Assembly (NCBI RefSeq): GCF_041060425.1
Contig: NZ_JAULBC010000003.1
Coordinates: 62,001 to 126,000 of the forward strand
Direction: 5' to 3'
Source: Danxiaibacter flavus
GTDB taxonomy: Bacteria > Bacteroidota > Bacteroidia > Chitinophagales > Chitinophagaceae
Length of the DNA stretch: 64,000 bases
How positions within the stretch are numbered: position 1 is the first letter of the stretch; each line of letters starts with the position of its first letter. Below are positions 25,746 through 33,974 of the stretch, in pieces. Both the position numbers and the translations under genes were made by a program. The notes below the pieces were generated by a model. That model was not told the DNA's origin, searched no databases, and saw only the letters and a list, made by a program, of their open reading frames with translations.

Positions 25746-25793
25746 CAGGTAAGATTGTCGTAAATGCCAAATACTGTCCGGCCATAGCCTTGC

Positions 25794-25801
25794 TACTTTT
25801 G
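25794..25801 (+). promoter_or_regulatory. -7 box (TACTTTTG) of the VOC gene
   Basis: An exact TAnnTTTG match 35 bases upstream of the ATG at 25837, in the shared region with the divergent regulator gene. No clear -33 TTG is seen, which would fit a promoter needing an activator. Confidence 0.45.
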
Positions 25802-25836
25802 TTGTATTCAATTTATTCATACGAAAACACACAAAA

Positions 25837-26163
25837 ATGAAATCAGTTGAAATTATCATGCTGCCTGTAAAAGACAGGCAAAAAGGAAAGCAATTTTATT
25901 TAGAACTCGGCTTTAAAGTTCTTGTAGAAGCTGATGATCAGCATGGCGATACATGGATACAAATGGCACTCCCCGGTGATGAAACAACCATTTCCCTTGT
26001 CGGCTTTCACGGCATCATATGTATAACGGAAGATATTGAAAAAGAAGTTGCAGCAATAAAGGCCAAAGGAATTGAGGTGGGCAAAATTGATGATACGCCC
26101 TGGGGACGATTTGCATGGCTGAAAGATCTGGATGGTAATAGTTTATGCCTTCATCAAAAATAG
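25837..26163 (+). CDS. VOC (glyoxalase/bleomycin resistance) family protein
   Basis: 108 residues, a complete single-domain vicinal oxygen chelate protein. Two beta-alpha-beta-beta-beta modules are visible: VEIIMLPVKDRQKGKQFYLELGFKVL, then the second half ending FAWLKDLDGNSLCLHQK, where the PDGN-type motif appears as DLDGN. Members bind a metal and act on small electrophiles or dioxygenase substrates, or bind antibiotics. It is divergently transcribed from a GlxA-type regulator, so it is probably an inducible detoxification or modification gene. Substrate unknown. Confidence 0.88.
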   Translation: MKSVEIIMLPVKDRQKGKQFYLELGFKVLVEADDQHGDTWIQMALPGDETTISLVGFHGIICITEDIEKEVAAIKAKGIEVGKIDDTPWGRFAWLKDLDGNSLCLHQK

Positions 26164-26267
26164 ATGTAGCCAGGTCCGGTACTTTAAAATTATTCGACGC
26201 TTTTATCAAAAGCATAACTGCCATACCCCGTATTGGTCACGCGGATTGCAGGATCGTTAACAGCTAT

Positions 26268-26296
26268 AAAAAACGCTCTTTAAAAGAGCGTTTTTT
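26268..26296. terminator. Bidirectional terminator between convergent genes
   Basis: AAAAAACGCTCTT-TAA-AAGAGCGTTTTTT: a perfect 13-base stem with A and T tails, between the VOC gene (ends 26163) and the ankyrin gene (ends 26321), serving both. Confidence 0.9.
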
Positions 26297-26320
26297 ATTC
26301 TGATTTATTATGGGTTTATG

Positions 26321-26989
26321 CTATTTCGCTTTCTCTAATATAGCCGCTATATCCTTGTATCCCGAAGCCTTTGCATGCTGTAATGCGGTAACGCCGTTGT
26401 GGTCCGCAATATTTACGTTACATCCGGCACTAACCAGAATTCGAACAACATCAACATATTTGCTGCTCCCGTTCCCTAAAATAACGGCTTCGAGCAAACC
26501 AGTCCAGCCAAGGCGATTAATGTGGTCAATTGGAAAACCTTTTGTATTGGCCAGTATTTTAACCACTTCCAGGTGGCCGCGCTCGCATGCTGGTATTAAA
26601 GCACTTCCGTTGTAACGATTGAAAACGTCAAACCGGGCACCGTTAGCAAGGAACAATGTTACCAATTCAGCATATCCTGAAGCCCCTGCATACAGGAATG
26701 GTGAATCGTATATCTCGTCCTGCTGGTTCACATCAGCACCATGTTTTACCAGCAGTTTTGCCATTTCAAGATCGTTATCGTGCGTTGCAATTAGCAACAG
26801 TGAACTTTTGTGTTCATCAGTAGTGTTTACATCTGCACCATTGCCAAGTTCTTTCTCAACTAATTGCAGCTGACCTTTTTTAACGGCATTTATGATAATG
26901 CTTTGATGATCTTCCATACTGGTCTTCTCGTTTTTTTTCTCACAGGAATGAATGAATAATAAACAGCTTAAAGCAATAAGTATATTCAT
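26321..26989 (-). CDS. Ankyrin-repeat lipoprotein
   Basis: 222 residues from the ATG at 26989, which gives a lipoprotein signal with a lipobox-like LFIHSC (Cys 16); the longer frame overlaps the next gene. Five to six ankyrin repeats follow from about residue 35 (for example KLLVKHGADVNQQDE and EVVKILANTKGFPID). It is likely tethered to the inner or outer membrane, facing the periplasm, and mediates a protein contact. It starts 12 bases after the stop of the upstream exported amidohydrolase, so the two are probably co-transcribed and may form a complex. Confidence 0.87.
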   Translation of the reverse strand: MNILIALSCLLFIHSCEKKNEKTSMEDHQSIIINAVKKGQLQLVEKELGNGADVNTTDEHKSSLLLIATHDNDLEMAKLLVKHGADVNQQDEIYDSPFLYAGASGYAELVTLFLANGARFDVFNRYNGSALIPACERGHLEVVKILANTKGFPIDHINRLGWTGLLEAVILGNGSSKYVDVVRILVSAGCNVNIADHNGVTALQHAKASGYKDIAAILEKAK

Positions 26990-27000
26990 GTGATAGCAAT

Positions 27001-28341
27001 TTAATAAACGATTGTTCCATTGTGGATCAACGAAATTACAGGTGAAACGCGTGATACGGCTTCTGCCGAACAGCTTGCATCGATAAGTACACAATCTGCA
27101 TTGTCGCCGGCTTTAGGCCACTGCATCATACCATTGTCATCCAATGGCAGAATATTGTTGGTCGCCAGTTTTAAAATTCTTGACAGATCAAATTCTGTGC
27201 GATAGCCATACAACTGTGCTGCAGTATTGGCTTTTTGCAAAATGCTACCTGTGCCAAATGTGTTCCAGTGATCCACGATACAATCATTGCCTGCGTGCAC
27301 TTCCACGCCATATTTGTATAATGTTGGGATGGGCATAATTGTGCTTCCAAACGGTATGGTTGAATTTATACCAATTTTTGCGGCAGCCAGTTTTTCTGCC
27401 ACTTCATCCAGCTTTTTGCTATCGAGTTTGGCTAATACAAAGCAATGACTGATATATGTTTTACCTTTTAAAGCAGGGTTCTCGTTCACCTTGTCAATCA
27501 GGTATTCAACAGTCTTCAGACCTGATTCTCCGGATTCGTGTAAGTGAATGTCAATGCCCTTTTTGTTGTCAAGCGCCAGTTGCACTACAAAGTCCATACT
27601 CTTTTCAATGTTGCCGTCAATGGAGTACGGGTCGAGTCCCCCGATAAAGTCCACACCCATTGTCGCCGCTTCTTTCATCAGATCTGCAGACTGTGTATAA
27701 TAAATGCCATGCTGCGGAAATGCGACAAGCTCAGCGCCAAAACTGTCTTTTTTATGCTCAATGGCTTTTTGCAAATGCTTTAATGAATCCAGTTTTGAAG
27801 TAGGTTCAATATTTACATGGCTTCTGGCAAAGCTGGTGCCTTTTGACTGAAGCAATTCAATAAGCAGCTCTGAACGTGCCGTTGATGTTTTCAACAGATC
27901 AGGGATAACCTGTTGTTCAAAAGCGATCATATCTTTTACTGACTTATTCTTTTTCAGGTGTGCTTTCCACGGAAGACCGTAGTATGTTTTATCCAGGTGG
28001 ATATGCATTTCCCTGAATGCAGGTAACAGTAATAACCCTTTGGCATCAATTGCCCCGGATGCGTTTGTATTGGGCGCAACATTCTTTATTTTTCCATCGG
28101 CTATTTCTACGCTAAACAACTCGGTTTTAGTGCCGGTAACTTCTCCTTCTTCGTACTTAAAACCGGTTTCGAGGCGTACGTTTTTTAGCGTATATTGTTT
28201 TTTGCTGCTTGCGTGAATTTTATCTTCCATATTTGATGCAGAGGAATTTCCAAAGGCCATTCCGCTACCGGCAGTTAAACCAGCAAACAGAATAGAGGAA
28301 TTTTTGATGAAAGCTTTGCGGGATATATTGTCAGCAGCCAT
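27001..28341 (-). CDS. Exported amidohydrolase, cytosine deaminase-like
   Basis: 446 residues from the ATG at 28341. The N-terminus has a Tat-like signal with SRKAFIKNS and a hydrophobic run ending near AFGN. The amidohydrolase barrel shows the first metal motif as REMHIHLDK near residue 112. DIHLHESGESG and TYISHCFVLA supply the later His ligands, and VHAGNDCIVDHW supplies the catalytic Asp region, an order typical of cytosine deaminase and related pterin or N-acyl hydrolases. It probably deaminates or hydrolyses a heterocyclic or amide substrate in the periplasm. First gene of a pair with the ankyrin lipoprotein. Exact substrate unknown. Confidence 0.85.
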   Translation of the reverse strand: MAADNISRKAFIKNSSILFAGLTAGSGMAFGNSSASNMEDKIHASSKKQYTLKNVRLETGFKYEEGEVTGTKTELFSVEIADGKIKNVAPNTNASGAIDAKGLLLLPAFREMHIHLDKTYYGLPWKAHLKKNKSVKDMIAFEQQVIPDLLKTSTARSELLIELLQSKGTSFARSHVNIEPTSKLDSLKHLQKAIEHKKDSFGAELVAFPQHGIYYTQSADLMKEAATMGVDFIGGLDPYSIDGNIEKSMDFVVQLALDNKKGIDIHLHESGESGLKTVEYLIDKVNENPALKGKTYISHCFVLAKLDSKKLDEVAEKLAAAKIGINSTIPFGSTIMPIPTLYKYGVEVHAGNDCIVDHWNTFGTGSILQKANTAAQLYGYRTEFDLSRILKLATNNILPLDDNGMMQWPKAGDNADCVLIDASCSAEAVSRVSPVISLIHNGTIVY

Positions 28342-28413
28342 TGCCTTTTTGCAACAAAGAAACAAATTACGCCATCAATTAATGTGCGATATTTATTATA
28401 GAACTTGTAAATA

Positions 28414-29262
28414 TTATAACTGATCTCTGAACTGGCGCGGAGAAAGACCTGTTTGCGCTTTGAAAAAATTGGAAAAGTAAGCGGGATCGTTAAATCCCAG
28501 TTCAAACGATATTTCTTTTAGTGATTTATCTGTTGCATGTACCAGTCTTTTTGCTTCCAGGACAACCCTGTTATGGATGATATAAGTTGCCGGTACATGT
28601 AAATGCTTTCTGCAAAGTATATTTAAATAATTAGCTGAAATATTCAATTGGGCAGCATAAAATGCCACTGACTTTTGCTCCCTCAAATGTGCATCAATTA
28701 AATTGAGAAATTTATACAACAGCGGATTGGCATCATAAATTACCATATCCTCAAATTTGCCTTCGGCTTCGCGGCTTACCAACTGCGCAATTATCCTGCT
28801 TCTTAAATTCACAATGGCTGTGTTAACCGGTTTTAGAAAAAGCTCTTTCTGTATTGCATCAAATTCATACAATAAGGTTTCGAATAGTTGCTGAGGCAAT
28901 GGTATAACCGGATGGTGCTGGTATAGTGCGAAAGAAAAACGAAGTGAAGCCGACAGGTTTTCGAAAACATTTCTGCTGATCATCACCTGAAACGCGGAAG
29001 TATCTTTTCCTAAAACCCATTTATGTACCTGGTTGGGAAATAGTAAATGGATCTGGTGGTTGGTTATTTTGTGGTCAACGAAATCGATGGTGTGTGTGCC
29101 GCTTCCTTTCTCAAAGAGCAAGAATAGGAAGAAGTCGTGCTTATGCGGTTTTTCAATCACCCGTTTTCCCCGTATCTCATGATACAGGAAATCGTGATGA
29201 TCTCCATCATTAAGCTGAAATTCTTTTAGGCCCAGTATTGGGATGTGTTCTTCTGTCGCCAT
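28414..29262 (-). CDS. AraC family transcriptional regulator
   Basis: 282 residues. The N-terminal cupin-type AraC_binding domain contains HKHDFFLFLLFEKGSGTHTIDF. The C-terminal DNA-binding domain has two HTH units: SVAFYAAQLNISANYLNILC, and SLKEISFELGFNDPAYFSNFFK followed by the usual TGLSPRQFR ending. It senses a ligand with the cupin domain and regulates transcription. It lies directly upstream of, and in the same direction as, the amidohydrolase-ankyrin pair (73 bases), which may be its target. Confidence 0.92.
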   Translation of the reverse strand: MATEEHIPILGLKEFQLNDGDHHDFLYHEIRGKRVIEKPHKHDFFLFLLFEKGSGTHTIDFVDHKITNHQIHLLFPNQVHKWVLGKDTSAFQVMISRNVFENLSASLRFSFALYQHHPVIPLPQQLFETLLYEFDAIQKELFLKPVNTAIVNLRSRIIAQLVSREAEGKFEDMVIYDANPLLYKFLNLIDAHLREQKSVAFYAAQLNISANYLNILCRKHLHVPATYIIHNRVVLEAKRLVHATDKSLKEISFELGFNDPAYFSNFFKAQTGLSPRQFRDQL

Positions 29263-29415
29263 TCAATGCTATTATCAAAAGACTAAAATAATACAAAGCT
29301 GTTATTAATGGATTCCGATAACAACAAACATATATGGCGAACCGGATAACACCAAACATTCGCTTTATGATATTATCCGCAACAACCTGGTTATCCCGGC
29401 AACAGGCTCTTCCTG

Positions 29416-29667
29416 CTAGTTCATCGCTTTTACGCGGTCACATATAATACTGCTTAACCGGCCTTCTTTATTGTCGGTAGCAACAGGGAAAGGAACGTCA
29501 TCTTTTGTTAAGAAAAAATTGTTGCACTCATGTCCAAGCATCGTATCGAGCTTGTGATTCATTATCCGCACATGGTATTGAAAGCCTTGTGTGGTAGGAC
29601 GTTTTCTTAAAATGGCATAATATTCTTTCCCCTCAAACACAAATGAAAAACTTTTAACGTCACTCAT
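29416..29667 (-). CDS. Small hypothetical protein, possibly related to the gene at 39323-39523
   Basis: 83 residues, no signal peptide. The visible pattern is strand-rich: SFSFVFEGKEYYAILRKR, then YHVRIMNHKLDTML and a helical end. The beginning and the Tyr/aromatic-strand pattern loosely resemble the 66-residue protein at 39323-39523, so both may belong to one small Bacteroidota family. A perfect -7 box TATATTTG at 29685-29692 lies 17 bases upstream of the start and supports expression. Function unknown. Confidence 0.6.
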   Translation of the reverse strand: MSDVKSFSFVFEGKEYYAILRKRPTTQGFQYHVRIMNHKLDTMLGHECNNFFLTKDDVPFPVATDNKEGRLSSIICDRVKAMN

Positions 29668-29684
29668 GCTAAATATTTCTACTC

Positions 29685-29692
29685 CAAATATA
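29685..29692 (-). promoter_or_regulatory. -7 box (TATATTTG) of the 83-residue gene
   Basis: An exact TAnnTTTG match on the minus strand, 17 bases before the ATG at 29667. No clear -33 TTG. Confidence 0.5.
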
Positions 29693-29777
29693 CATTAAAT
29701 AAGAGGGTAATTTCTACCAGGGTATTTCTTCACGTGGTGTTAACTTTTGTTGCCGGTTAAACCAAGGCATAATTATC

Positions 29778-29939
29778 AAGTACGAAATACGAAGTACGAA
29801 GTACGAAAGTGGCCGAATGTGGATCCTATAAATTTTTATTGCCAGCCAATTCGTGTTATGAAGCTAAAGAAATAAAGCGTGTTCAAACCTAAGTACTTCG
29901 TAATTCGTACTTCGTACTTTTTGCATTTGTACTTCGTAC
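29778..29939. repeat. GAAGTACGAAGTACGAA phrase repeats (two opposed blocks)
   Basis: TACGAAATACGAAGTACGAA (29778-29808) and, 85 bases on, the opposite orientation GTACTTCGTAATTCGTACTTCG (29893-29939). Together they form a large imperfect inverted repeat that ends at the stop of the MBL-fold gene. Confidence 0.7.
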
Positions 29940-31223
29940 CTACAGCTTGCCCCTCGCCTCATACGGCCCGAACACCGCCTTTACCAATTTGCCGGGTGTA
30001 CTGTCATCAATTATAATAACATAGTACTGCTTGCCTCCGGGAAGCACACGAACCAATATATGGCCCTGCAAACTTTTGTACGACTGTTGGATAAGTGGCC
30101 CGATGACCAGTTCGGTTGCTTCCATCATATTGGTTGCAAAAAGGTCGCGTTTAGCGGTGTACAAATAAGGCGATGTAACACGGATCAATGTTTCGGGGCC
30201 TGGGTGATCTGCTGTCCATACCTGCTCTATCCATACGTTCGGCTGCAGTGTCTTTACCATATTTGCGTTTACCGCATCGCGATTGCCATGATGGTCCATC
30301 GTTGCAATGTCAACTGCACCAATTACTTTAGCCATAGGGGTTTCAACATCGCGCCATTCCGGATCACCTAAAAAGACATTACCGGGATTATCGCCGCCTG
30401 TATAGTAAGAGAAATTGCCGTAGTGAATAACCAGGGCATTGCTCAGCGAATTTTCGTCGGGCCATGTTTTGGGATTTGATGTATCAATAGCAGGAAAATG
30501 CTGGGTGGTTGAAGTATCCTTGCCCGTCCAGATCCAACCGTTGGACTTGATGTTCTGCACATAAAAATCTTTATAGCTTTTATCATGCAGCAATCCGACC
30601 TGGGTGCGCGAGCCGGCTTTAAAATATTGGACCTGCGTTCCTTTGGTAGAAGCCACGTTTATAAAGGACTGATAGTTATACCAGGTCTGGCGATAATGAT
30701 TGTCCTGCGGTAGTCTTTTAAGAATTGTTGCTAACGGTACAGGATAATGATCATCCCGCTGTAACAGGAATCTAAATGGCAAAAGATCGCCAACTCCGGT
30801 TATACCGGTCAGCACGAATTTTTTATCTGAGCTTAATGGAGCCTGCGGATAAAAACTTCCAAAATGGTCATCATGAAAATGCGTAATGAGTGCATAGTCA
30901 ATTCCTTTGTTATTCTGTTGCGGAGCTACCTGCTTGATGTAATTTACGATCCATTCATAAGGCGGCCTGGAATCGTCGGGGCGAATGGGTGTATTTCGCC
31001 TGGAGGTTGTCCTGGGGTTGGTCGGATCCATTTCTCCCGCATCCAGTAGCATGGTCGTCCCGTCAGGAAAAATATAGTATGCCGCGTTGCCACGACCGGT
31101 ATTGATATGATGAAGATCGAGCCAGCCTGCTTTCCATTCAGGCAATGGTTCTCCAACTTTTGCAACCTGGGCATTGGTGTTGAGTAAAATGAATAACCCA
31201 GCAATTAGAAATATTTTTTTCAT
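29940..31223 (-). CDS. Exported MBL-fold metallo-hydrolase
   Basis: 427 residues with a signal peptide (MKKIFLIAGLFILLNTNAQ). The metallo-beta-lactamase metal motif is HFHDDH: His 115, His 117, Asp 119 and His 120. Later, ATMDHHGNRDAV supplies the next His region and YYTGGDNPGN a bridging Asp. The arrangement, with a long C-terminal part, resembles ComEC-like or phospho-hydrolase MBL proteins rather than beta-lactamases. It acts in the periplasm or outside the cell on an unknown ester or phosphodiester. A 14-base perfect palindrome (GCTTAAATTTAAGC, 31225-31238) lies right at its start codon and could form a hairpin there. Confidence 0.85.
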   Translation of the reverse strand: MKKIFLIAGLFILLNTNAQVAKVGEPLPEWKAGWLDLHHINTGRGNAAYYIFPDGTTMLLDAGEMDPTNPRTTSRRNTPIRPDDSRPPYEWIVNYIKQVAPQQNNKGIDYALITHFHDDHFGSFYPQAPLSSDKKFVLTGITGVGDLLPFRFLLQRDDHYPVPLATILKRLPQDNHYRQTWYNYQSFINVASTKGTQVQYFKAGSRTQVGLLHDKSYKDFYVQNIKSNGWIWTGKDTSTTQHFPAIDTSNPKTWPDENSLSNALVIHYGNFSYYTGGDNPGNVFLGDPEWRDVETPMAKVIGAVDIATMDHHGNRDAVNANMVKTLQPNVWIEQVWTADHPGPETLIRVTSPYLYTAKRDLFATNMMEATELVIGPLIQQSYKSLQGHILVRVLPGGKQYYVIIIDDSTPGKLVKAVFGPYEARGKL

Positions 31224-31336
31224 AGCTTAAATTTAAGCAAGAGAAACATACGCAAAATGAAATGTAAATGAATAATCCCGGGCCGAACTTGTTGAGCACA
31301 AAGGATGCTCCGTTATTGAACAATAAAAGAGCGGAA

Positions 31337-31366
31337 TATCTTCTATTTTAAAAGCGTTTATCTTTG
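31337..31366 (+). promoter_or_regulatory. Promoter and candidate operator of the Rrf2 gene
   Basis: The -7 box TATCTTTG (31359-31366) lies 17 bases before the ATG. Ten bases upstream of it is TATCTTCTATTTT (31337-31349), the exact reverse complement of AAAATAGAAGATA at 32404-32416 in front of the flavohemoglobin gene. The motif covers the -33 zone, a position suited to repression. Confidence 0.55.
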
Positions 31367-31383
31367 CAGGGCAAAAGAAAATT

Positions 31384-31815
31384 ATGTTTTCAAAGACTTG
31401 TGAATATGCAATAAGGGCGCTGATCTTTATTGCCCAGAAAACCAAAGACGGCGACAGGATCGGAATTAAAGAGATTGCGAAAGGAATTGATTCGCCTGAG
31501 CATTTTATAGCCAAGATCCTGCAAGACCTTAGTAAGAAGGGAATATTGCAGTCAGCAAAGGGACCAACAGGAGGTTTTTACCTGGATAAAGCCTCCCGGA
31601 AACAATCGTTGGCCAGCATTGTTAGAGCGGTGGATGGCGACAAAATTTTCCAGGGATGCGGACTGGGCCTGAAGCAATGTTCAGAAACCAAGCCCTGTCC
31701 TATTCATCATGAATTTAAAAAAGTGCGAAAAGATCTTCTTCAAATATTGGAAAACGCAAAAGTTGGTGCACTAACTGATGCATTGGAAAATAGTATGGTA
31801 TTTCTTAAACGGTAA
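31384..31815 (+). CDS. Rrf2 family transcriptional regulator, NsrR-like
   Basis: 143 residues. N-terminal winged helix begins MFSKTCEYAIRALIFIA, with the recognition helix around EHFIAKILQDLSKKGIL and the wing SAKGPTGGFYL. Three Cys (92, 99, 105; C-X6-C-X5-C) are placed as in the [Fe-S]-binding members IscR and NsrR. With a hemerythrin-like gene and flavohemoglobin next door, an NO-sensing NsrR role is most likely; IscR is less likely because no isc/suf genes are near. A motif shared between its promoter and that of hmp fits autorepression plus repression of hmp. Confidence 0.87.
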   Translation: MFSKTCEYAIRALIFIAQKTKDGDRIGIKEIAKGIDSPEHFIAKILQDLSKKGILQSAKGPTGGFYLDKASRKQSLASIVRAVDGDKIFQGCGLGLKQCSETKPCPIHHEFKKVRKDLLQILENAKVGALTDALENSMVFLKR

Positions 31816-31861
31816 TTTACTCAGGTGTCGTTGATGATAATAAAACAAAGCTGTAATCGTT

Positions 31862-32338
31862 ATGAAAAGAAATCAGAAGATTGTGCCTTTATCGAGGGAT
31901 CATCATTCCGGCCTGCTTTTTTGCTGGAAGATCCGCCAGGGATTAACGCTGGGCGCAGATATAAGCCGGATAAGAAACTACGTTCTCTATTATTGGGAAC
32001 ATCACCTGCTTCATCATTTTAAAGAAGAAGAAAAGATATTGTTTATCCTGAAAGATAATATGCTTATTCAAAAAGCCGTTGATGATCATCAAAGGATTGA
32101 AACCCTTATCGATACCATCAAACAAGAAAAAGCTGACACTGATACCTACCAATCATTAGCTTCCATGGTGAATGACCATATCCGTTATGAGGAAAGAGAG
32201 CTGTTCCCCTACCTGGAAGAAACACTTTCCCAGGATCAATTGATGGCCATAGGCGAAGAACTTCAGCGGTTACATGCTGCAGAAACTGCAGATAATTACG
32301 AAGATCATTTTTGGGTAAAAACAAGTGCAAAGAAATAG
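31862..32338 (+). CDS. Hemerythrin-like domain protein
   Basis: 158 residues, four-helix bundle. Candidate di-iron ligands: His 14/His 15 in SRDHHSGLL, the His cluster in YWEHHLLHHFKEEE, His in VDDHQRIE, and the HIRYEERELFPYLEE pair of His and Glu. Single-domain hemerythrins bind O2 or NO, or repair iron-sulfur clusters (compare YtfE/RIC, though this lacks its N-terminal ScdA part). It begins 46 bases after the Rrf2 gene on the same strand, presumably in one transcript. The link to nitrosative stress is inferred from neighbours. Confidence 0.85.
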   Translation: MKRNQKIVPLSRDHHSGLLFCWKIRQGLTLGADISRIRNYVLYYWEHHLLHHFKEEEKILFILKDNMLIQKAVDDHQRIETLIDTIKQEKADTDTYQSLASMVNDHIRYEERELFPYLEETLSQDQLMAIGEELQRLHAAETADNYEDHFWVKTSAKK

Positions 32339-32403
32339 TCTTTCAACTTAATTCGATTGTTGTATCATTATTGTTCTCAGTAGCAGACCAGATTTTTTCT
32401 CAA

Positions 32404-32449
32404 AAAATAGAAGATAAAAATATCTTTTACTATTTTTTTTATAACTTTG
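32404..32449 (+). promoter_or_regulatory. Candidate NsrR operator and promoter of flavohemoglobin gene
   Basis: AAAATAG-AAGATA-AAAA-TATCTT-TTA-CTATTTT (32404-32436) is a near-perfect palindrome apart from three extra bases in the right arm. The -7 box TAACTTTG follows at 32442-32449. The left arm of 13 bases recurs, inverted, upstream of the Rrf2 gene. A second exact -7-like match, TAGATTTG, is at 32536-32543, so the transcript start is not certain. Confidence 0.6.
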
Positions 32450-32606
32450 CCCCCGCATTTAATAATCCTGGAAACACGATCTAACCTGGTTTTCAAAAAC
32501 GCTAATAATGGCAATGGCCACACACAACCGGTAAATAGATTTGTACTGCTACCCCTTACTTATTTTTTTAACAAAGACGAAAGACGCAATGTCCTTCTCT
32601 TAATCT

Positions 32607-33824
32607 ATGAATAACATGACAAACGAACAGAAACAACTGGTGAAGGCTACCGTTCCAGTGCTAAAAGAACATGGAGTATTGCTGACAACACACTTTTACA
32701 ATCGCATGTTTATCCACAATCCGGAATTGAAGCACGTATTCAATATGGGCAATCAACAAAACAAAAAACAGCAAACGGCACTTGCTATGGCAGTGCTGGC
32801 TTATGCAGAACATATTGAAAACCCAGCTGTGCTGATGCCCGTTGTTGACAGCATTGGTCACAAACACACCAGCCTGGATATTCGCCCGGAGCATTATGCA
32901 ATTGTCGGAAGACATTTGATTGCTTCAATAGCAGAAGTGTTGGGTGATGCTGCAAGTTCTGAACTATTGGACGCCTGGACGAAGGCTTATGAACAACTTG
33001 CTTCTATTATGACTGGCCATGAACAAACACTATACTCACAACAAACGGAAAAGAAAGGTGGCTGGACAGGCTGGAGACCGTTTGCGGTAAAACAGAAAAT
33101 TAAAGAATCAGAAGAAATCACTTCATTTTATTTGTATCCTGCCGATGGTGGACCGGTTGCGGATTTTCAACCCGGGCAATATATCAGCTTGCGGTTGTTC
33201 CTTCCGCAGCTGAATTTATTGCAGCCGCGGCAGTACAGTATATCTTGCGCACCCAATGGCGAGTATTATCGTATTTCCGTAAAAAAGGAAACAGGCAGTG
33301 TTCAACCGGATGGCATGATCAGTAACCGGTTACACAATCATGTTGAAGAAGGTTCGGTTGTAGAACTGTCTGCTCCGGCTGGCAGCTTTGTGTTGAACCA
33401 GGCGAGCGAGAGTCCCAAAGTATTTATCAGTGGTGGCGTAGGGCAAACACCGTTGATCGCGATGCTTGAAAAACTTCTTCAATCGGAAGAAACGAATAAA
33501 GCTCAAATTAAATGGGTACATGGCTGTCGTAATGAAACGGTTCATGCATTTAAACAGAGACTGGCGGAAATTGATGGCGATCACGAACACGTTAGCCAGC
33601 ATGTTTTTTATGACAGTGTTGCTGATCAGGCAGGAAATCTTTACCAGGGATGGGTAGATCTTGCGAGGATACAGGAAGAAGTGCTGCTTGACGGTGCAGA
33701 TTATTACATCTGTGGCCCCGCCCCTTTTATTGCTAAGCATTATGAGTTTTTAGTAGCGAATGGCGTTGAAAGGTCATCCATACATTTTGAGGAGTTTGGT
33801 CCATCATCATTGCAATTGAATTAA
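32607..33824 (+). CDS. hmp: Flavohemoglobin, nitric oxide dioxygenase
   Basis: 405 residues; an ATG nine bases later (MTNEQKQ) aligns slightly better with known N-termini and may be the true start. Globin domain 1-140 contains the proximal His in IGHKHTSLDI and distal HFYNRMF. The FAD domain (about 150-260) has RQYSISCAPNGEYYRISVK. The NAD domain has FISGGVGQTPLIAMLEKL and ends YYICGPAPFIA and FEEFGP. It converts NO and O2 to nitrate using NAD(P)H. It lies 268 bases after the hemerythrin gene with its own promoter and a palindromic operator; a terminator follows. Confidence 0.96.
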   Translation: MNNMTNEQKQLVKATVPVLKEHGVLLTTHFYNRMFIHNPELKHVFNMGNQQNKKQQTALAMAVLAYAEHIENPAVLMPVVDSIGHKHTSLDIRPEHYAIVGRHLIASIAEVLGDAASSELLDAWTKAYEQLASIMTGHEQTLYSQQTEKKGGWTGWRPFAVKQKIKESEEITSFYLYPADGGPVADFQPGQYISLRLFLPQLNLLQPRQYSISCAPNGEYYRISVKKETGSVQPDGMISNRLHNHVEEGSVVELSAPAGSFVLNQASESPKVFISGGVGQTPLIAMLEKLLQSEETNKAQIKWVHGCRNETVHAFKQRLAEIDGDHEHVSQHVFYDSVADQAGNLYQGWVDLARIQEEVLLDGADYYICGPAPFIAKHYEFLVANGVERSSIHFEEFGPSSLQLN

Positions 33825-33850
33825 ACGCAATTGCTCCGGTAAAATTAATG

Positions 33851-33881
33851 GCCCACGATGCACGCAGCTTCGTGGGCTTTT
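33851..33881 (+). terminator. Rho-independent terminator after hmp
   Basis: GCCCACGA, an 11-base loop, TCGTGGGC, then TTTTTC, 26 bases after the hmp stop. Confidence 0.82.
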
Positions 33882-33974
33882 TCATTAAAATATTTAATAC
33901 CGAAAAAAAATGTTTTGGTGAGGAAGTACGGTAAGGACGAGAACAACCAGGGCTGACTAAAGTAAAAAATTGAT

